Positions 1-10,733 of a stretch of DNA of 28,321 nucleotides are shown here, piece by piece. A model generated the notes under the pieces. It was not told the DNA's origin. It did no database searches and saw nothing but the letters and a program-made list of their open reading frames with translations. Position 1 is the stretch's first letter; each line of letters begins with the position of its first letter. The position numbers and the translations under genes were made by a program. The stretch is from the NCBI RefSeq assembly GCF_002027555.1, contig NZ_MXAP01000044.1:1-28321 (forward strand), read 5' to 3'. This stretch comes from Moraxella equi (GTDB taxonomy: Bacteria > Pseudomonadota > Gammaproteobacteria > Pseudomonadales > Moraxellaceae).

Positions 1-16
1 GGGTTCGGTTGGTATA
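1..16. repeat. 16-bp terminal inverted repeat, left copy
   Basis: The sequence gggttcggttggtata at the left edge is the exact reverse complement of 28305-28320. It lies inside the glutamate dehydrogenase reading frame and encodes its last visible residues. It may be the end of an insertion sequence just outside the window. No transposase is visible, so the nature of the repeat is inference. Confidence 0.6.
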
Positions 17-3000
17 TCTGCTCTGAGAGTACCGCCAGTCGCTCACGGTGCTTATCCTGCCATGCTGACAGACCACCCACCGCTAACACATCGGTGATGA
101 GTGCCATGAGCGTGCGGTTAAACTCACCGGTGAGTACATAAGACGCTTTTCTGTCCCAATAACTCTCGGCAGGCAGCTCCGCCACCGCTGATGTTAGCCT
201 ATCCATGTGTAGCTGTGAGAACACGCCAAAATACGCTTGTGCCACATCGGTCACTGCCACGCCTTTTTGGTCGGCAAGTGCCACGACATCTAGGGCATGC
301 ACATAGATGGGCAAACGGGCAAAAGCACGGGCATCATCATCGCTAAGTCCTTGGGCGGTCAAATCAGCGACATCTTTGGCGATATACGACCCAAAATGCT
401 CATCGATGACATCATAAGAGAATAAGTCCGCCACCAAGTTTTTAAAGGTCAGTGCTGTCTGTGCCACACTCTCGCCTGTCAGCTGACGGCTTAGGAACCA
501 TGTCATGCCTTGTTTTAGCACATCTTGGATGGTAAGTTCAAGCTCGATTTGGGTGTTGCCAGCGGCGGTATTGTCAAGGCTTGACAGTCTGTCCCACACC
601 GCTTGCACATCAAAGACATCACGCACGATGGCATAGCTTCGGGTGATATCCGCCACGCTGTAACCTGTCTCATCACTCATGGCAAACACGTTTTCTATGC
701 CCAGACGGTTCACCAGTCCGTTAGTCAGATAAGTGCAGATAATCTCACGATGCAGGCGATGGCGGGTCATCTCATCAAAGAACTGCTCGCCCAGCGTATC
801 TGGGAAGTACTTTTTAAGCTCATGCAAGAAGTAGGCATCTTCGGTCAGTCCACTACTTAGTAGTTCATCATACACCCACATTTTGCCATAAGACAACAAT
901 ACCGCCAGCTCAGGGTTGGTCAGTCCACGTCCATCTTTTGCCTTACGTTTGGTTAGGGTGTCATCGCTTGGCAGGTATTCGATGGCACGGTCAAGGCGAC
1001 CCGCTTTTTCTAAGAAATTCATAAAGCGAATATGCTCGCCTGCACGCTCATATGCTTGATAAGCGGACAGCTCAATGGTCTGTGGCTGTAAATAGTTTTG
1101 ACGTAGTACCAAATTTGCCACCGTATCGGTCATGCTCGCCAGTAAGTCATTACGCTGTTTGATGGTCATATCCCCACGCTCAGTAACTGAGCCTAATAGG
1201 ATTTTGATGTTGACTTCATGGTCTGAGCAGTTCACACCGCCTGAGTTGTCAATGGCATCGGTGTAAATGCGTCCGCCATGTAGGGCATACTCAATACGTC
1301 CACGCTGAGTACAGCCTAGGTTGCCGCCCTCGCCCACGACTTTGGCACGCACTTCACGCCCGTCCACACGAATGGCATCGTTGGCACGGTCGCCCACATC
1401 GCTGTGGTCTTCGTCAGATGACTTAATATAAGTGCCGATACCGCCATTCCAAATCAAGTCCACAGGAGCTTTTAGAAGTTTGTTTAGTAGCTCATTGGGC
1501 GTAAGGCTATCTTCAGTGATGTCAAAACGCTCTTTCATCTGTGGGCTGATGGCGATGGCTTTGTCGGTGCGATTAAATACCCCACCGCCTTCGCTGATAA
1601 GCTCTGTCTGATAATCCGTCCATGCCGAACGTGGTAAATTGAACAAACGCTCACGCTCTGCAAAACTTGCCTTAGCATCAGGATTTGGGTCAATAAAGAT
1701 GTGCAAGTGGTTGAAAGCTGCCACAAGGCGGATATTTTTGGACAGTAGCATACCATTACCAAACACATCTCCGCTCATATCGCCAATGCCCACCACGGTA
1801 AATTCATCACGGGCTTGAATGTCTTTGCCCATCAAGCGAAAATGGCGTTTGACGCTCTCCCACGCCCCACGAGCAGTAATGCCCATGCCTTTGTGGTCGT
1901 AGCCTGCCGAGCCACCCGAGGCAAAGGCATCTTGTAGCCAAAAGTTGTATTCGGCGGACAAGGCGTTGGCAATGTCTGAGAACGTCGCTGTGCCTTTGTC
2001 GGCTGCCACCACCAAATACGGGTCGTCCTTGTCATGGCGGACAGTGTTGGCAGGCGGGACAACATTGCCATCAACCAAATTATCCGTCAAGTCCAACAAG
2101 CCACGGATATAGGTCTGATAGCACGCCACGCCTTCGGCTTGCCACATCTCACGGCTTGCCTGCTTGGATTTGTCTTTGCAGACAAAACCGCCTTTTGAGC
2201 CAACAGGCACGATGACTGAGTTTTTGACCATTTGGGCTTTGACAAGTCCCAACACTTCGGTGCGGTAGTCTTCCATGCGGTCAGACCATCTAAGTCCGCC
2301 ACGAGCCACCTTGCCACCACGCAAATGTACCCCTTCAACCCTTGGCGAGTACACATAAATCTCAAACATGGGCTTGGGCTTTGGCAAATTGGGAATATCA
2401 CTTGCTTTGAATTTAAAAGACAAACGGTCTTTTCTTGCTCCATCTTTGTCCACTTGATAAAAGTTGGTGCGGAGCATGGCGTTTAACAAATCCAAAAACC
2501 AACGCACAATGCGGTCTTCATCAAGGCTTGTTACCAAGCTAAGCTCATTGTCAATCTGTACCAAAATCAGGGCGGTGTCCGTCTGCTCGGTGGGCGACAT
2601 CTTGGCATGGAACAGCTTGACAAGCAAACTGGCAATGGCAGGATTGCCCACCAGCGTGCTGTGAATGTACTCGGTCGAAAATGGAGCTCGGGCTTGGACG
2701 ATATAGCGAGACAAGGCACGCAGTACCACCACATCATAGGTGTCAATGTCCGTGGTCAAAATCAGCTGATTTAGACGGTCGGACTCAACACGCCCTTGCC
2801 AAATCTCATCTAAGGCATGCTCCACCTGTGATTTGACTGCGGTCAAATCCACCGTCAATCCTGCTTTTAAGGTGAGTTTATACTCTTGCAACCACAAATC
2901 ATCGCTGACATCAGGGGTGTCTTGCCCACCAAAGTCATAAGTGGACGCTGAGATGACCGCCACCCCAAAATGCTCCAATATCGGCAAGACGTGCGACAAC

Positions 3001-4745
3001 GTCAAAATCTCGCCCCTGCCGTAGAGTTTTAGGGTTAGACTGTCCGCACGCTCGCCTGCCGACTGACACAAATGCCAAATCTTAGGTTTATCATCATCAA
3101 GTGACAGCAGTTTGGTAGTATCTGCCACCGCCGTATGCACATCAAACCGCTCACGATACGTCAAAGGAATGCTCGCCCCCAATGTCGCCAGTATCTCTCT
3201 GGCACGGCTCTCGCCTGTCTGGGCGGTTAGGGCTTTGGCGTATTCATCCGTCCAGTCGTGCATGAGTGCTGACAGTTCACGCTCCAACTTGGCTAGGTCA
3301 TAATCCTTGACTTTGCCTGTCTCGGTGCGTATATGGATATGCACACGGGCGTGATGAAGCTCATTAAATTCGGTCGTAAAGCTCGATGACACACCGCCAA
3401 AGGCTTGGGTTAGGATGTCTTGGATTTTTTGGCGTAAGTCACTGTTAAACTTAGACAACGGCACATAGACCAGACACGATACAAATCTTTGATAATGGTC
3501 GGTACGCACGAGCAGGCGTAGGCGGTTTTTGTCCTGCAAGCTGGCAATGCTCGCCACCATCGGGTAGAGCTCATCGGTACTGGCTTGGAATAGGTCATCA
3601 CGGGGCAAGGTATTGACGATGTGGGTAAATTTAAGATAAGCATGGCTGTTTTTGGGCAGGCGTGACATGGCAAGGATTTTACCCGCTTTTTCGTTAAGTA
3701 GCGGAATGTTCGCCACGCTGGTCTGATACGCCCGTGATGTCAAAAGTCCAACAAAACGATATTCGCCAATCAGCTCGCCTTGGTCGTTGTATTTTTGAAT
3801 ACCCAAAAAGTCCAAATAAGCAGGGCGATGAATGGGCGATAGACGTGCCGACTTAGACAGCAGTAATACACGTGGCTCGGCTATCAGGTGTTTTAGGTGC
3901 GTGGGCAGGCCGTGAAAACTCTTGGATAACTCATCGGTCTCTTTGCCTTGTAGCACGCCCAGCCCGCTACCACCCACCGAGTACAGCTCAGGCACACCAT
4001 TGTTATTTTCAAAACGGTATTCACGATACCCCATAAAGATAAAGTTATCACGCCCCACCCATTCCAAAAAGCCCGTCACCGCTTCTTTGGTATAATGCTC
4101 CGTGGGAATGGGCAGACTTTTTAGCTCTTCTTTAATCTCATCTAGCTTATCTGCCATCGCCCCAAAGTCGCCAACGATGACATCAATGGTGTGGATTTTC
4201 TTTAATAACATCTCTTTGATGTCCGCCAACTTGTCATCGCTTTGGCGGTCAATCTCAATATGCACCAACGCAAAACAGCTGTCCGCCCGACCACTGCTCT
4301 CATCAACCGCTTGAATGTCGCTGATGTGCCCGTCTGTGCGTTCTACCTTGATGATGTTATTATAAATACGATGAACGCCGATACCCCGACGCTCCAAGCT
4401 CATGAGTAGTGTGTCGGTCAAAAAGGGACGGTCAATGGCGACCAAAGCAATGATGGTACGCTCACTGTTAAATAGGTGCGACTCGCCCAAAGGGTTGATG
4501 ACGCTGATATTGGGGCTTGTGCCGTTATGTGTTTTTAGTAAGCTAAAATGGTGCAATGCCATGCCCGACAACGTCTCATCAGAGAATCTGTCTGCTATCT
4601 CTATGGGCAGGTGCTGATAATAGATGGGGATAAACTTCGCCAATATCTCTTGATGGTTGGCGTGGTTGTCATGATGATGGCTTGTGGCGTGACGGGCGAT
4701 GTTGCTGACACGTTTTGGGCTGATGGTTAGATGGTTGCTTGTCAT
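1..4745 (-). CDS. gdhB: NAD-specific glutamate dehydrogenase, 180-kDa class, 3' end beyond the window
   Basis: Catalyses NAD-dependent oxidative deamination of glutamate to 2-oxoglutarate and ammonia in the cytoplasm. One frame is open from an ATG at 4745, preceded by AGGA, to the left edge. It gives about 1581 residues, against roughly 1600 for this family, so only a short C-terminal piece is missing. The N-terminal half is the long regulatory region. The catalytic part includes V-P-V-G-S-K-G-G-F (residues 846-854, with the family's active-site lysine as K851), a dinucleotide-binding loop GIGDMSGDVFGNG (986-998) and WNGGIGTYIK (from 1099). I read no internal stop or frameshift in the segments I translated. 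The last codons (bases 1-16) belong to an inverted repeat shared with the other window end, so the true C-terminus may be altered. Transcribed alone. The family call is firm; the symbol follows Pseudomonas usage. Confidence 0.93.
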   Translation of the reverse strand, partial: MTSNHLTISPKRVSNIARHATSHHHDNHANHQEILAKFIPIYYQHLPIEIADRFSDETLSGMALHHFSLLKTHNGTSPNISVINPLGESHLFNSERTIIALVAIDRPFLTDTLLMSLERRGIGVHRIYNNIIKVERTDGHISDIQAVDESSGRADSCFALVHIEIDRQSDDKLADIKEMLLKKIHTIDVIVGDFGAMADKLDEIKEELKSLPIPTEHYTKEAVTGFLEWVGRDNFIFMGYREYRFENNNGVPELYSVGGSGLGVLQGKETDELSKSFHGLPTHLKHLIAEPRVLLLSKSARLSPIHRPAYLDFLGIQKYNDQGELIGEYRFVGLLTSRAYQTSVANIPLLNEKAGKILAMSRLPKNSHAYLKFTHIVNTLPRDDLFQASTDELYPMVASIASLQDKNRLRLLVRTDHYQRFVSCLVYVPLSKFNSDLRQKIQDILTQAFGGVSSSFTTEFNELHHARVHIHIRTETGKVKDYDLAKLERELSALMHDWTDEYAKALTAQTGESRAREILATLGASIPLTYRERFDVHTAVADTTKLLSLDDDKPKIWHLCQSAGERADSLTLKLYGRGEILTLSHVLPILEHFGVAVISASTYDFGGQDTPDVSDDLWLQEYKLTLKAGLTVDLTAVKSQVEHALDEIWQGRVESDRLNQLILTTDIDTYDVVVLRALSRYIVQARAPFSTEYIHSTLVGNPAIASLLVKLFHAKMSPTEQTDTALILVQIDNELSLVTSLDEDRIVRWFLDLLNAMLRTNFYQVDKDGARKDRLSFKFKASDIPNLPKPKPMFEIYVYSPRVEGVHLRGGKVARGGLRWSDRMEDYRTEVLGLVKAQMVKNSVIVPVGSKGGFVCKDKSKQASREMWQAEGVACYQTYIRGLLDLTDNLVDGNVVPPANTVRHDKDDPYLVVAADKGTATFSDIANALSAEYNFWLQDAFASGGSAGYDHKGMGITARGAWESVKRHFRLMGKDIQARDEFTVVGIGDMSGDVFGNGMLLSKNIRLVAAFNHLHIFIDPNPDAKASFAERERLFNLPRSAWTDYQTELISEGGGVFNRTDKAIAISPQMKERFDITEDSLTPNELLNKLLKAPVDLIWNGGIGTYIKSSDEDHSDVGDRANDAIRVDGREVRAKVVGEGGNLGCTQRGRIEYALHGGRIYTDAIDNSGGVNCSDHEVNIKILLGSVTERGDMTIKQRNDLLASMTDTVANLVLRQNYLQPQTIELSAYQAYERAGEHIRFMNFLEKAGRLDRAIEYLPSDDTLTKRKAKDGRGLTNPELAVLLSYGKMWVYDELLSSGLTEDAYFLHELKKYFPDTLGEQFFDEMTRHRLHREIICTYLTNGLVNRLGIENVFAMSDETGYSVADITRSYAIVRDVFDVQAVWDRLSSLDNTAAGNTQIELELTIQDVLKQGMTWFLSRQLTGESVAQTALTFKNLVADLFSYDVIDEHFGSYIAKDVADLTAQGLSDDDARAFARLPIYVHALDVVALADQKGVAVTDVAQAYFGVFSQLHMDRLTSAVAELPAESYWDRKASYVLTGEFNRTLMALITDVLAVGGLSAWQDKHRERLAVLSEQIYQPN

Positions 4746-4971
4746 GTTTTTTCCTATTGGTTTTTAACCGTAAATGTTTAAAAATAAACGTGTATAAACT
4801 AAACCAAAGTGGACAAAATAGCAAATAGAAAATCTTTGTATTATTATCAGTTTTCATGATAAATATAAAATTTTTTAGATATATTTCTGATAAGTGTTTT
4901 GGTGTTGGATTTGAGATGTACTGACATCCGTCTTTGTAGTTTAGATTTTACAATGAAAAATACAAAAATAA

Positions 4972-4995
4972 AAAGGACGGATAAATCCGCCCTTT
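4972..4995 (-). terminator. Rho-independent terminator of betA
   Basis: An 11-bp inverted repeat (aaaggacggat / atccgcccttt, one wobble pair, two-base loop) lies 9 bases after the betA stop. On the minus strand it is followed by a T-rich run. The rest of 4746-4971, upstream of the glutamate dehydrogenase start, is AT-rich and I see no gene there. Confidence 0.8.
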
Positions 4996-5003
4996 ACAAA
5001 CCC

Positions 5004-6716
5004 TTAAAGCATCATACTCGGGTCAAACGCTCGCACAGGCTCTTGTCTTAGCACGTTGGGGTCGGCTTTATAATAACCTGCCGTTGATTTTGGCAGTTTT
5101 TGCCCACGCATGACATCGGCAATTTTTTCTGCCATCATAATGGTGGTGGCGTTTAGGTTGCCTGTGATGATAAGTGGCATGATAGATGCATCAACCACAC
5201 GCAAGCCTTCTAAGCCATGCACACGCCCTTGCCCGTCCACAACCGCCATATCGTCCATGCCCATTTTACAGCTACAAGACGGATGATAAGCAGTCTCGGC
5301 ATGATTACGCACAAATTCATCAAGCTCGGCATCGGTCTGGGCATTACGACTTGGGCTAATCTCACGCCCACGGTACTCATCCAAAGCAGGCTGGTGCATA
5401 ATTTCACGAGTGATACGAATGCCGTCTCTAAACTCCTGCCAGTCTTGCTCGTGCGACATATAGTTGAACAAAATGCTTGGGTGGTCGTGGGGATTTAGCG
5501 ATTTTAGGCGGATGCGTCCACGAGACGGCGAACGCATGGAGCCAACGTGTGCTTGAAAACCATGCTCTTCTACGGCATTTGAGCCGTTGTAGTTAATGGC
5601 AACTGGCAAAAAGTGATACTGGATATTTGGCCATTCAAATTCAGGACGGGTACGGATAAAGCCCCCTGCTTCAAACTGGTTGCTCGCCCCAATGCCCGTT
5701 CCCAAGAACAGCCACTCAGCCCCAATGGCAGGTTGATTGTACCATTTTAGGGCAGGATACAGCGATACAGGTTTTTTGCATTCGTATTGTAGATACATCT
5801 CCAAATGGTCTTGCAAGTTCTCGCCCACCCCTGGTAAGTCATGGACAACCGGGATTTTAAATTCATCAAGCAAATTTTTTGCCCCAACGCCCGAACGCTG
5901 CAAAATCTGTGGAGACGCAATCGCCCCTGCCGAGAGTATCACTTCTCGCTTGGCGTGGACGGTTGTGGGGTTTGTGTCATTACCTTGTAGATACTGTACG
6001 CCAATAGCACGCTTGCCTGAAAATAGGATTTTGTCCGTTACGGCATGGGTTTTTATGGTAAGATTGGGGCGTGATTTTGCCATGTCCAGATAGCCCCGAG
6101 CCGTGCTAGAACGGCGACCTTTTGGCGTAACCGTTCTGTCCATAGGTCCAAAGCCTTCTTGCTGATAGCCGTTCAAATCATCGGTGCGTGGATAGCCTGC
6201 TTGCACGCCTGCTTCTACCATGGCATTAAACAGCACGCTACTGCCTATGGTTGAGCCACGCTGTGAAGTCGTTACGCTCACAGGACCTGTGCCACCATGA
6301 TAGTCGTTTTCGCCCACATCACGGGTTTCTGATTTTCTATAATAAGGCAAGCAGTCGGCATACGTCCAGTCTTCTAGCCCGTCCATTTTTGCCCAATTGT
6401 CCAAATCCATGGCATTGCCACGAATGTAGCACATGCCATTGATAAGCGATGAACCGCCAAGCCCCTTACCACGTCCGCACTCCATACGGCGGTTGTTCAT
6501 ATAAGGCTCAGGGTCGGTCAGATACGCCCAGTTGTAGCGTTTGCCTTGCAAGGGGTATGCCAGTGCTGCGGGCATTTGCGTGCGAAAATCCAAGCGATAA
6601 TCAGGGCCACCTGCTTCTAGAAGTAGCACGCTCACATCGCTGTCTTCTGTCAGACGTGTGGCAAGCACATTGCCTGCCGAACCTGCACCGATGATGATAT
6701 AGTCATATTCTGTCAT
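5004..6716 (-). CDS. betA: Choline dehydrogenase (GMC oxidoreductase)
   Basis: FAD enzyme of the inner-membrane face that oxidises choline to betaine aldehyde, the first step of glycine betaine synthesis. It has 570 residues, close to the usual 556-570. The N-terminal FAD-binding loop is GAGSAG (residues 10-15). The first GMC signature [15 protein letters not shown] is at 81-95 and the second, [15 protein letters not shown], at 262-276. The active-site His478 (in [11 protein letters not shown]) and Asn520 (in ITGNLNATT) are both present. The start is set by AAGGA eight bases upstream. It lies 185 bases downstream of betB on the same strand, the order also found in enterobacterial betIBA operons. 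The gap holds a dispersed palindrome but no clear terminator, so co-transcription with betB is likely. Confidence 0.95.
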   Translation of the reverse strand: MTEYDYIIIGAGSAGNVLATRLTEDSDVSVLLLEAGGPDYRLDFRTQMPAALAYPLQGKRYNWAYLTDPEPYMNNRRMECGRGKGLGGSSLINGMCYIRGNAMDLDNWAKMDGLEDWTYADCLPYYRKSETRDVGENDYHGGTGPVSVTTSQRGSTIGSSVLFNAMVEAGVQAGYPRTDDLNGYQQEGFGPMDRTVTPKGRRSSTARGYLDMAKSRPNLTIKTHAVTDKILFSGKRAIGVQYLQGNDTNPTTVHAKREVILSAGAIASPQILQRSGVGAKNLLDEFKIPVVHDLPGVGENLQDHLEMYLQYECKKPVSLYPALKWYNQPAIGAEWLFLGTGIGASNQFEAGGFIRTRPEFEWPNIQYHFLPVAINYNGSNAVEEHGFQAHVGSMRSPSRGRIRLKSLNPHDHPSILFNYMSHEQDWQEFRDGIRITREIMHQPALDEYRGREISPSRNAQTDAELDEFVRNHAETAYHPSCSCKMGMDDMAVVDGQGRVHGLEGLRVVDASIMPLIITGNLNATTIMMAEKIADVMRGQKLPKSTAGYYKADPNVLRQEPVRAFDPSMML

Positions 6717-6826
6717 AAGTTTTTCCTTAATAAGTTAATAAAAATAAGTTAATAAATTTTGATAATCTGCCCCAATCTCAACTTAAAATGCCAACCTATT
6801 GGTTTTTCAATGATTATTTTTTGGAT

Positions 6827-6861
6827 TGTAGGGACGAATTGCAATTCGCCCTTGATAAATC
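6827..6861. repeat. Dispersed palindromic repeat (gggcgaattgcaattcgccc type) between betB and betA
   Basis: The core gggacgaattgcaattcgccc-like element at 6831-6851 has arms cgaatt/aattcg and is preceded by tgta and followed by ttgataaat. Related copies occur at 11739-11767 (opposite orientation), 20580-20599 (partial) and 22637-22663. It lies inside a putative operon and could fold in the betBA transcript. Confidence 0.65.
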
Positions 6862-6901
6862 AATCACTTACACAAAGCTGAGAATGGGGTATGATATGGT
6901 G

Positions 6902-8419
6902 TTATTTAAAAATAGACTCAAATTTACCCATTTCTATTTGAATGGATTTGACTTGGGTGTAGTGTTCTAGTGTCATTATGCCATTTTCACGTCCCACGCC
7001 TGATTGCTTATAGCCCCCCACAGGCATTTTGGCATCTGACTCGCCCCATGTATTGACCCAACAAATGCCCGCCTGCAAGGCGTGGGTAATGCGATGAGCC
7101 TTATTTAAATCAGACGTAACCACACCCCCTGCCAAGCCAAAAATCGTGTCATTGGCACGCTCTATCGCTTCATCTTCATCATCATAAGTCAAAATACTCA
7201 TGACGGGCCCAAAAATCTCATCGGTAACAATGCTCATCTCATCGGTGCAATCGGTAAAGACAGTCGGTAGCACAAACGCCCCCTTGGACAGCGACTCGCC
7301 ACGCTCGGCAAAATCATCCGCCACCGCACGCCGTCCACCAAACAGCACCGTTGCCCCTGCTTTTTTGCCCTGCTCCATATAATCAAGCACTCGCTCCATG
7401 TGGGCAAAGCTCACCAAAGGACCCATATTGGTTGTCTCATCAGTTGGGTCGCCCAAACAAACCTTGGGCAGGCGTGCCAAAATGGCTTGTTCAAAGGCGT
7501 GTTTTTTGGCACTTGGTACAAAAACTCGTGTGCCATTGGTACACACTTGTCCTGTGCTATAAAAGTTTGCCATCATCGCCACGTCCGCCGCCAGCTCAAT
7601 GTCGGCATCATCACAAATAATCAAGGGCGACTTACCGCCAAGCTCCATGGTTACGTCTTTTAGTGATGATGCTCCTGCAAGGCTCATCACTTTTTTGCCT
7701 GTTGCCACCGAGCCTGTAAATGAGATTTTGGCAATGTCAGGGTGTTCGGTCAGATACGCCCCCACATCACCGCCACCTTGCACAACATTAAACACCCCGT
7801 CAGGCACGCCAGCTTGGGTATAAATCTCGGCAAGTTTTAGGGCGGTCAAAGGCGTAACTTCGCTCGGCTTAAAAATCATGGCATTACCAGATGCCAAGGC
7901 AGGGGCGGATTTCCATAGGGCGATTTGAATGGGATAATTCCACGCCCCAATCCCTGCCACCACGCCAAGCGGTTCTCTTTGAGTATAAAAAAAGCTCCCC
8001 TCTTTGCCTGTGCGAAGTGGCACTTGCACCCCTTCAACGGCGGTGGCAAGCCCTGCATAATACTCCAAGACGTCCGCCCCTGTAACAATATCCACATAAG
8101 CGGTCTCGCTGATCGCTTTGCCTGTGTCCGCCGTCTCAAGGCGTGCCAGCTCGTCGTTTTGTTCACGCAAAATCGCCACCGCTTTTAGCAGTATCCGAGA
8201 ACGCTCCACCGCTGTCATGCTTGCCCAGATTTTTTGTCCTGCTTTGGCACTTTGCACCGCTTTATCCACATCCGCTTTTGAAGCACTTTGCAGTTTGGCA
8301 AGCGTGTCTGCCGTGGCAGGGTTGACCGTCTCAAAAAACTCCCCACTGCTGGCGGATACATATTTTCCACCGATGTATAGCGATGTTTGTTCTACGTTTG
8401 GTAGTGATGACAATGGCAT
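6902..8419 (-). CDS. betB: Betaine aldehyde dehydrogenase
   Basis: Cytoplasmic NAD(P)-dependent aldehyde dehydrogenase that converts betaine aldehyde to glycine betaine. It has 505 residues; the family usually has about 490, and the excess is a short N-terminal extension. Visible landmarks are the oxyanion Asn161 in WNYP, the cofactor-loop FTGS at 234-237, the general base Glu259 in ELGGKSP and the catalytic Cys293 in GQVCTNGTR. The start has a strong AGGAG seven bases upstream. It is the first gene of betBA and diverges from betT across a 275-base region. The genomic context (betA, betT) makes the substrate assignment firm within a broad superfamily. Confidence 0.95.
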   Translation of the reverse strand: MPLSSLPNVEQTSLYIGGKYVSASSGEFFETVNPATADTLAKLQSASKADVDKAVQSAKAGQKIWASMTAVERSRILLKAVAILREQNDELARLETADTGKAISETAYVDIVTGADVLEYYAGLATAVEGVQVPLRTGKEGSFFYTQREPLGVVAGIGAWNYPIQIALWKSAPALASGNAMIFKPSEVTPLTALKLAEIYTQAGVPDGVFNVVQGGGDVGAYLTEHPDIAKISFTGSVATGKKVMSLAGASSLKDVTMELGGKSPLIICDDADIELAADVAMMANFYSTGQVCTNGTRVFVPSAKKHAFEQAILARLPKVCLGDPTDETTNMGPLVSFAHMERVLDYMEQGKKAGATVLFGGRRAVADDFAERGESLSKGAFVLPTVFTDCTDEMSIVTDEIFGPVMSILTYDDEDEAIERANDTIFGLAGGVVTSDLNKAHRITHALQAGICWVNTWGESDAKMPVGGYKQSGVGRENGIMTLEHYTQVKSIQIEMGKFESIFK

Positions 8420-8694
8420 AACAAGACTCCTGTATTTTTAAAAATATATCATCAAAACTTATAAATTTTATTCAAAGGTTGATGAAACCAAAAAGATAGG
8501 TTATGATAACAAAAAATCATCTATAACGCAAATAATTGATTTTTAATGAATTTCTTGTTTAATTTGTGTAAAATGATTGTGTATTGCAAATTGATTTTTG
8601 TAAACTTTTTGTAAATTTATTAGGTTTTTTGAAAAAATTTAGCAATTTTATATCATTTTTTATATCATTAACCACGAACTTGGAAGGTAACACT
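8420..8694. promoter_or_regulatory. Divergent betB/betT control region
   Basis: This AT-rich 275-base spacer must hold both promoters. It contains an 11-bp tandem repeat (tttttgtaaac/t at 8595-8605 and 8606-8616) and a perfect 12-bp tandem repeat (ttttatatcatt at 8646-8657 and 8658-8669). The second pair sits just upstream of the betT ribosome site GGAAGGT (8682-8688). I could not identify convincing -35/-10 pairs, and no betI gene is present. Confidence 0.5.
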
Positions 8695-10722
8695 ATGGAA
8701 GATACCAAGCCCGAAGACGGTCGCCTAAACCGAACGGTATTTGCCTGTTCGGCAGTGATTATTGTCTTTTTTAGCTTATATACCATGCTGTTTAATGACA
8801 GTGCGTCCGCCATTTTGGACGGTGTGTTGGCGTGGGTAAGTACCACCTTTGGTTGGTACTACTTTTTTGCCGCATCGGTGTATATTATTTTTGTGCTGTT
8901 TATTGCCTGCTCTCGCTATGGCAACATCAAGCTAGGCCCCAAGCATTCCCAACCTGAATACAGTCTTTTGACGTGGTCGTCCATGCTGTTTGCCGCAGGG
9001 ATTGGCATTGACATCATGTTTTTTTCGGTGGCAGAGCCCATCATGCAGTACATGAATCCGCCTGTTGGGGACGGTCAGACCACACAGGCGGCTCGTGAAG
9101 CCTTGATGTGGACGATTTTTCACTATGGGCTGACAGGCTGGTGTATGTATGCGTTGGTGGGCATTGCCCTTGGTTATTCTGCCTACCGCTACAATCTACC
9201 CCTAACCATTCGCTCGGCATTGTACCCCATGATTGGCAAAAAGATTGACGGAGCAGCAGGTCATGCTGTGGACGTAGCGGCGATTTTGGGGACGATTTTT
9301 GGTATTGCCACCACTTGTGGTATCGGGGTGGTGCAACTAAACTACGGTCTGCACGTGATTTTTGATTTGCCAGAAAATATGCTTTGGCAGATTGGGCTCA
9401 TTGCTCTTGCGGTCGCCATTACCATTGTGTCGGCAACCACAGGGGCATCCAAAGGCATCAAAATCCTATCGGAGCTTAACATTTATTTTGCCTTGGGGCT
9501 TATCTTGTTTGTGCTGTTTTTGGGCAATACCGAATTTTTGCTAAACGCCATTGTCATGAACGTAGGCGACTATCTTAGCCGTTTTCCGACTTTGACTTTG
9601 GATACTTTTGCCTACAACCAAACGCCCGGGCAAAAACAATGGATTCAAGATTGGACGCTGTTCTTTTGGGCGTGGTGGATTGCGTGGTCGCCTTTTGTGG
9701 GGCTGTTTTTGGCTCAAATCTCAAAAGGTCGCACCATTCGTGAATTTGTCATTGGCACCTTGTCCATTCCCTTTATGTTTACGCTCGCTTGGCTGTCGGT
9801 CATGGGTAACAGTGCCTTAAATGAAGTGCTAGGAGGCAACCTTGCCTTTGCCGAAAAAATCATCGCACGCCCTGAGATTGGCTTTTATGAGCTATTATCC
9901 ACTTATCCGTGGTTCTCGGTAACGGCAATCATCGCTTTTGTCTCAGGACTTTTGTTTTATGTAACATCGGCAGATTCTGGGGCGATTGTGCTGAGTAATT
10001 TTAGCTTTAAAAGCCAAAAAAACACCGACACACCCCCCATTTGGATACGCCTGTTTTGGGCGGTAACAATCGGTATGCTAACCGCTGCCATGCTGATGAC
10101 GGACGGTATCACCGCCCTACAAAAAGCAACCATTGTCATGGGCTTGCCATTTAGCTTTGTCATGTTTTTTGTCATGGTGGGGCTGTTTAAGTCGTTACGC
10201 CTTGAAGATTTTAGAGAAGAGATTACCAAAATCAATGCCGTGCCTGTGGCAGGGGGCGTGGACGTGAGCGACTGGCAAACTCGTCTGCACCGCATTACCG
10301 CCTATCCTGACGCCCCAGCAACAAAAGCGATGATGACAAATGTCTGTCTGCCTGCCCTAACTGACGTGGCGGACGCTCTACGCCAAAAGGGACTGTCGGT
10401 GCGTGTGGAATCGGTCGCCTTGGACGGTGAGCCAAGCCTTGTGCAACATATGCTGACGGTGGATTATAAAGACGAGTACAACTTTGTCTATGGCATCGTT
10501 CCTGTCAAATACCCCGTGCCAGAGCGTCCAACGGTTGATGACGGGCAAGAGTTTTATTATCGCTTGGAGACGTATTTATTTGAAGGTTTGCAAGGCAATG
10601 ATTTGTCAGGCTTTAACAGCGAACAAGTCATCAATGATGTGCTTGACAAATACGAGCGTCATCGGGCGTTTTTGCACTTAAATCGTGAAACCCCCGGCAG
10701 CCGCCCTGTGTTTCCTAAGTGA
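8695..10722 (+). CDS. betT: High-affinity choline transporter, BCCT family
   Basis: Inner-membrane secondary transporter that imports choline for betaine synthesis. Starting at the ATG at 8695 (GGAAGGT seven bases upstream) gives 675 residues, matching E. coli BetT (677). An in-frame ATG at 8584 would add 37 residues, has no ribosome site and lies in the tandem-repeat leader, so it was not chosen. The protein has about 12 hydrophobic helices. The tryptophan-rich BCCT signature FFWAWWIAWSPFVGLF begins near residue 323. A hydrophilic C-terminal tail of about 150 residues is typical of the long, osmotically regulated BetT form. Divergent from betBA and closed by its own terminator. Confidence 0.94.
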   Translation: MEDTKPEDGRLNRTVFACSAVIIVFFSLYTMLFNDSASAILDGVLAWVSTTFGWYYFFAASVYIIFVLFIACSRYGNIKLGPKHSQPEYSLLTWSSMLFAAGIGIDIMFFSVAEPIMQYMNPPVGDGQTTQAAREALMWTIFHYGLTGWCMYALVGIALGYSAYRYNLPLTIRSALYPMIGKKIDGAAGHAVDVAAILGTIFGIATTCGIGVVQLNYGLHVIFDLPENMLWQIGLIALAVAITIVSATTGASKGIKILSELNIYFALGLILFVLFLGNTEFLLNAIVMNVGDYLSRFPTLTLDTFAYNQTPGQKQWIQDWTLFFWAWWIAWSPFVGLFLAQISKGRTIREFVIGTLSIPFMFTLAWLSVMGNSALNEVLGGNLAFAEKIIARPEIGFYELLSTYPWFSVTAIIAFVSGLLFYVTSADSGAIVLSNFSFKSQKNTDTPPIWIRLFWAVTIGMLTAAMLMTDGITALQKATIVMGLPFSFVMFFVMVGLFKSLRLEDFREEITKINAVPVAGGVDVSDWQTRLHRITAYPDAPATKAMMTNVCLPALTDVADALRQKGLSVRVESVALDGEPSLVQHMLTVDYKDEYNFVYGIVPVKYPVPERPTVDDGQEFYYRLETYLFEGLQGNDLSGFNSEQVINDVLDKYERHRAFLHLNRETPGSRPVFPK

Positions 10723-10733
10723 TTTATCCCAAA

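Noticed and set aside
4669..4857. 62-residue minus-strand frame upstream of and overlapping gdh
   Set aside because: Lys/Asn-rich translation of AT-rich spacer with no signals; overlaps the real gdh start.
5737..6093. 118-residue plus-strand frame inside betA
   Set aside because: Antisense shadow of a well-conserved gene with no supporting signals.
8584..8694. Upstream in-frame ATG giving betT 37 extra residues
   Set aside because: No ribosome site, low-complexity AT-rich codons over tandem repeats; the ATG at 8695 has GGAAGGT and gives the normal BetT length.
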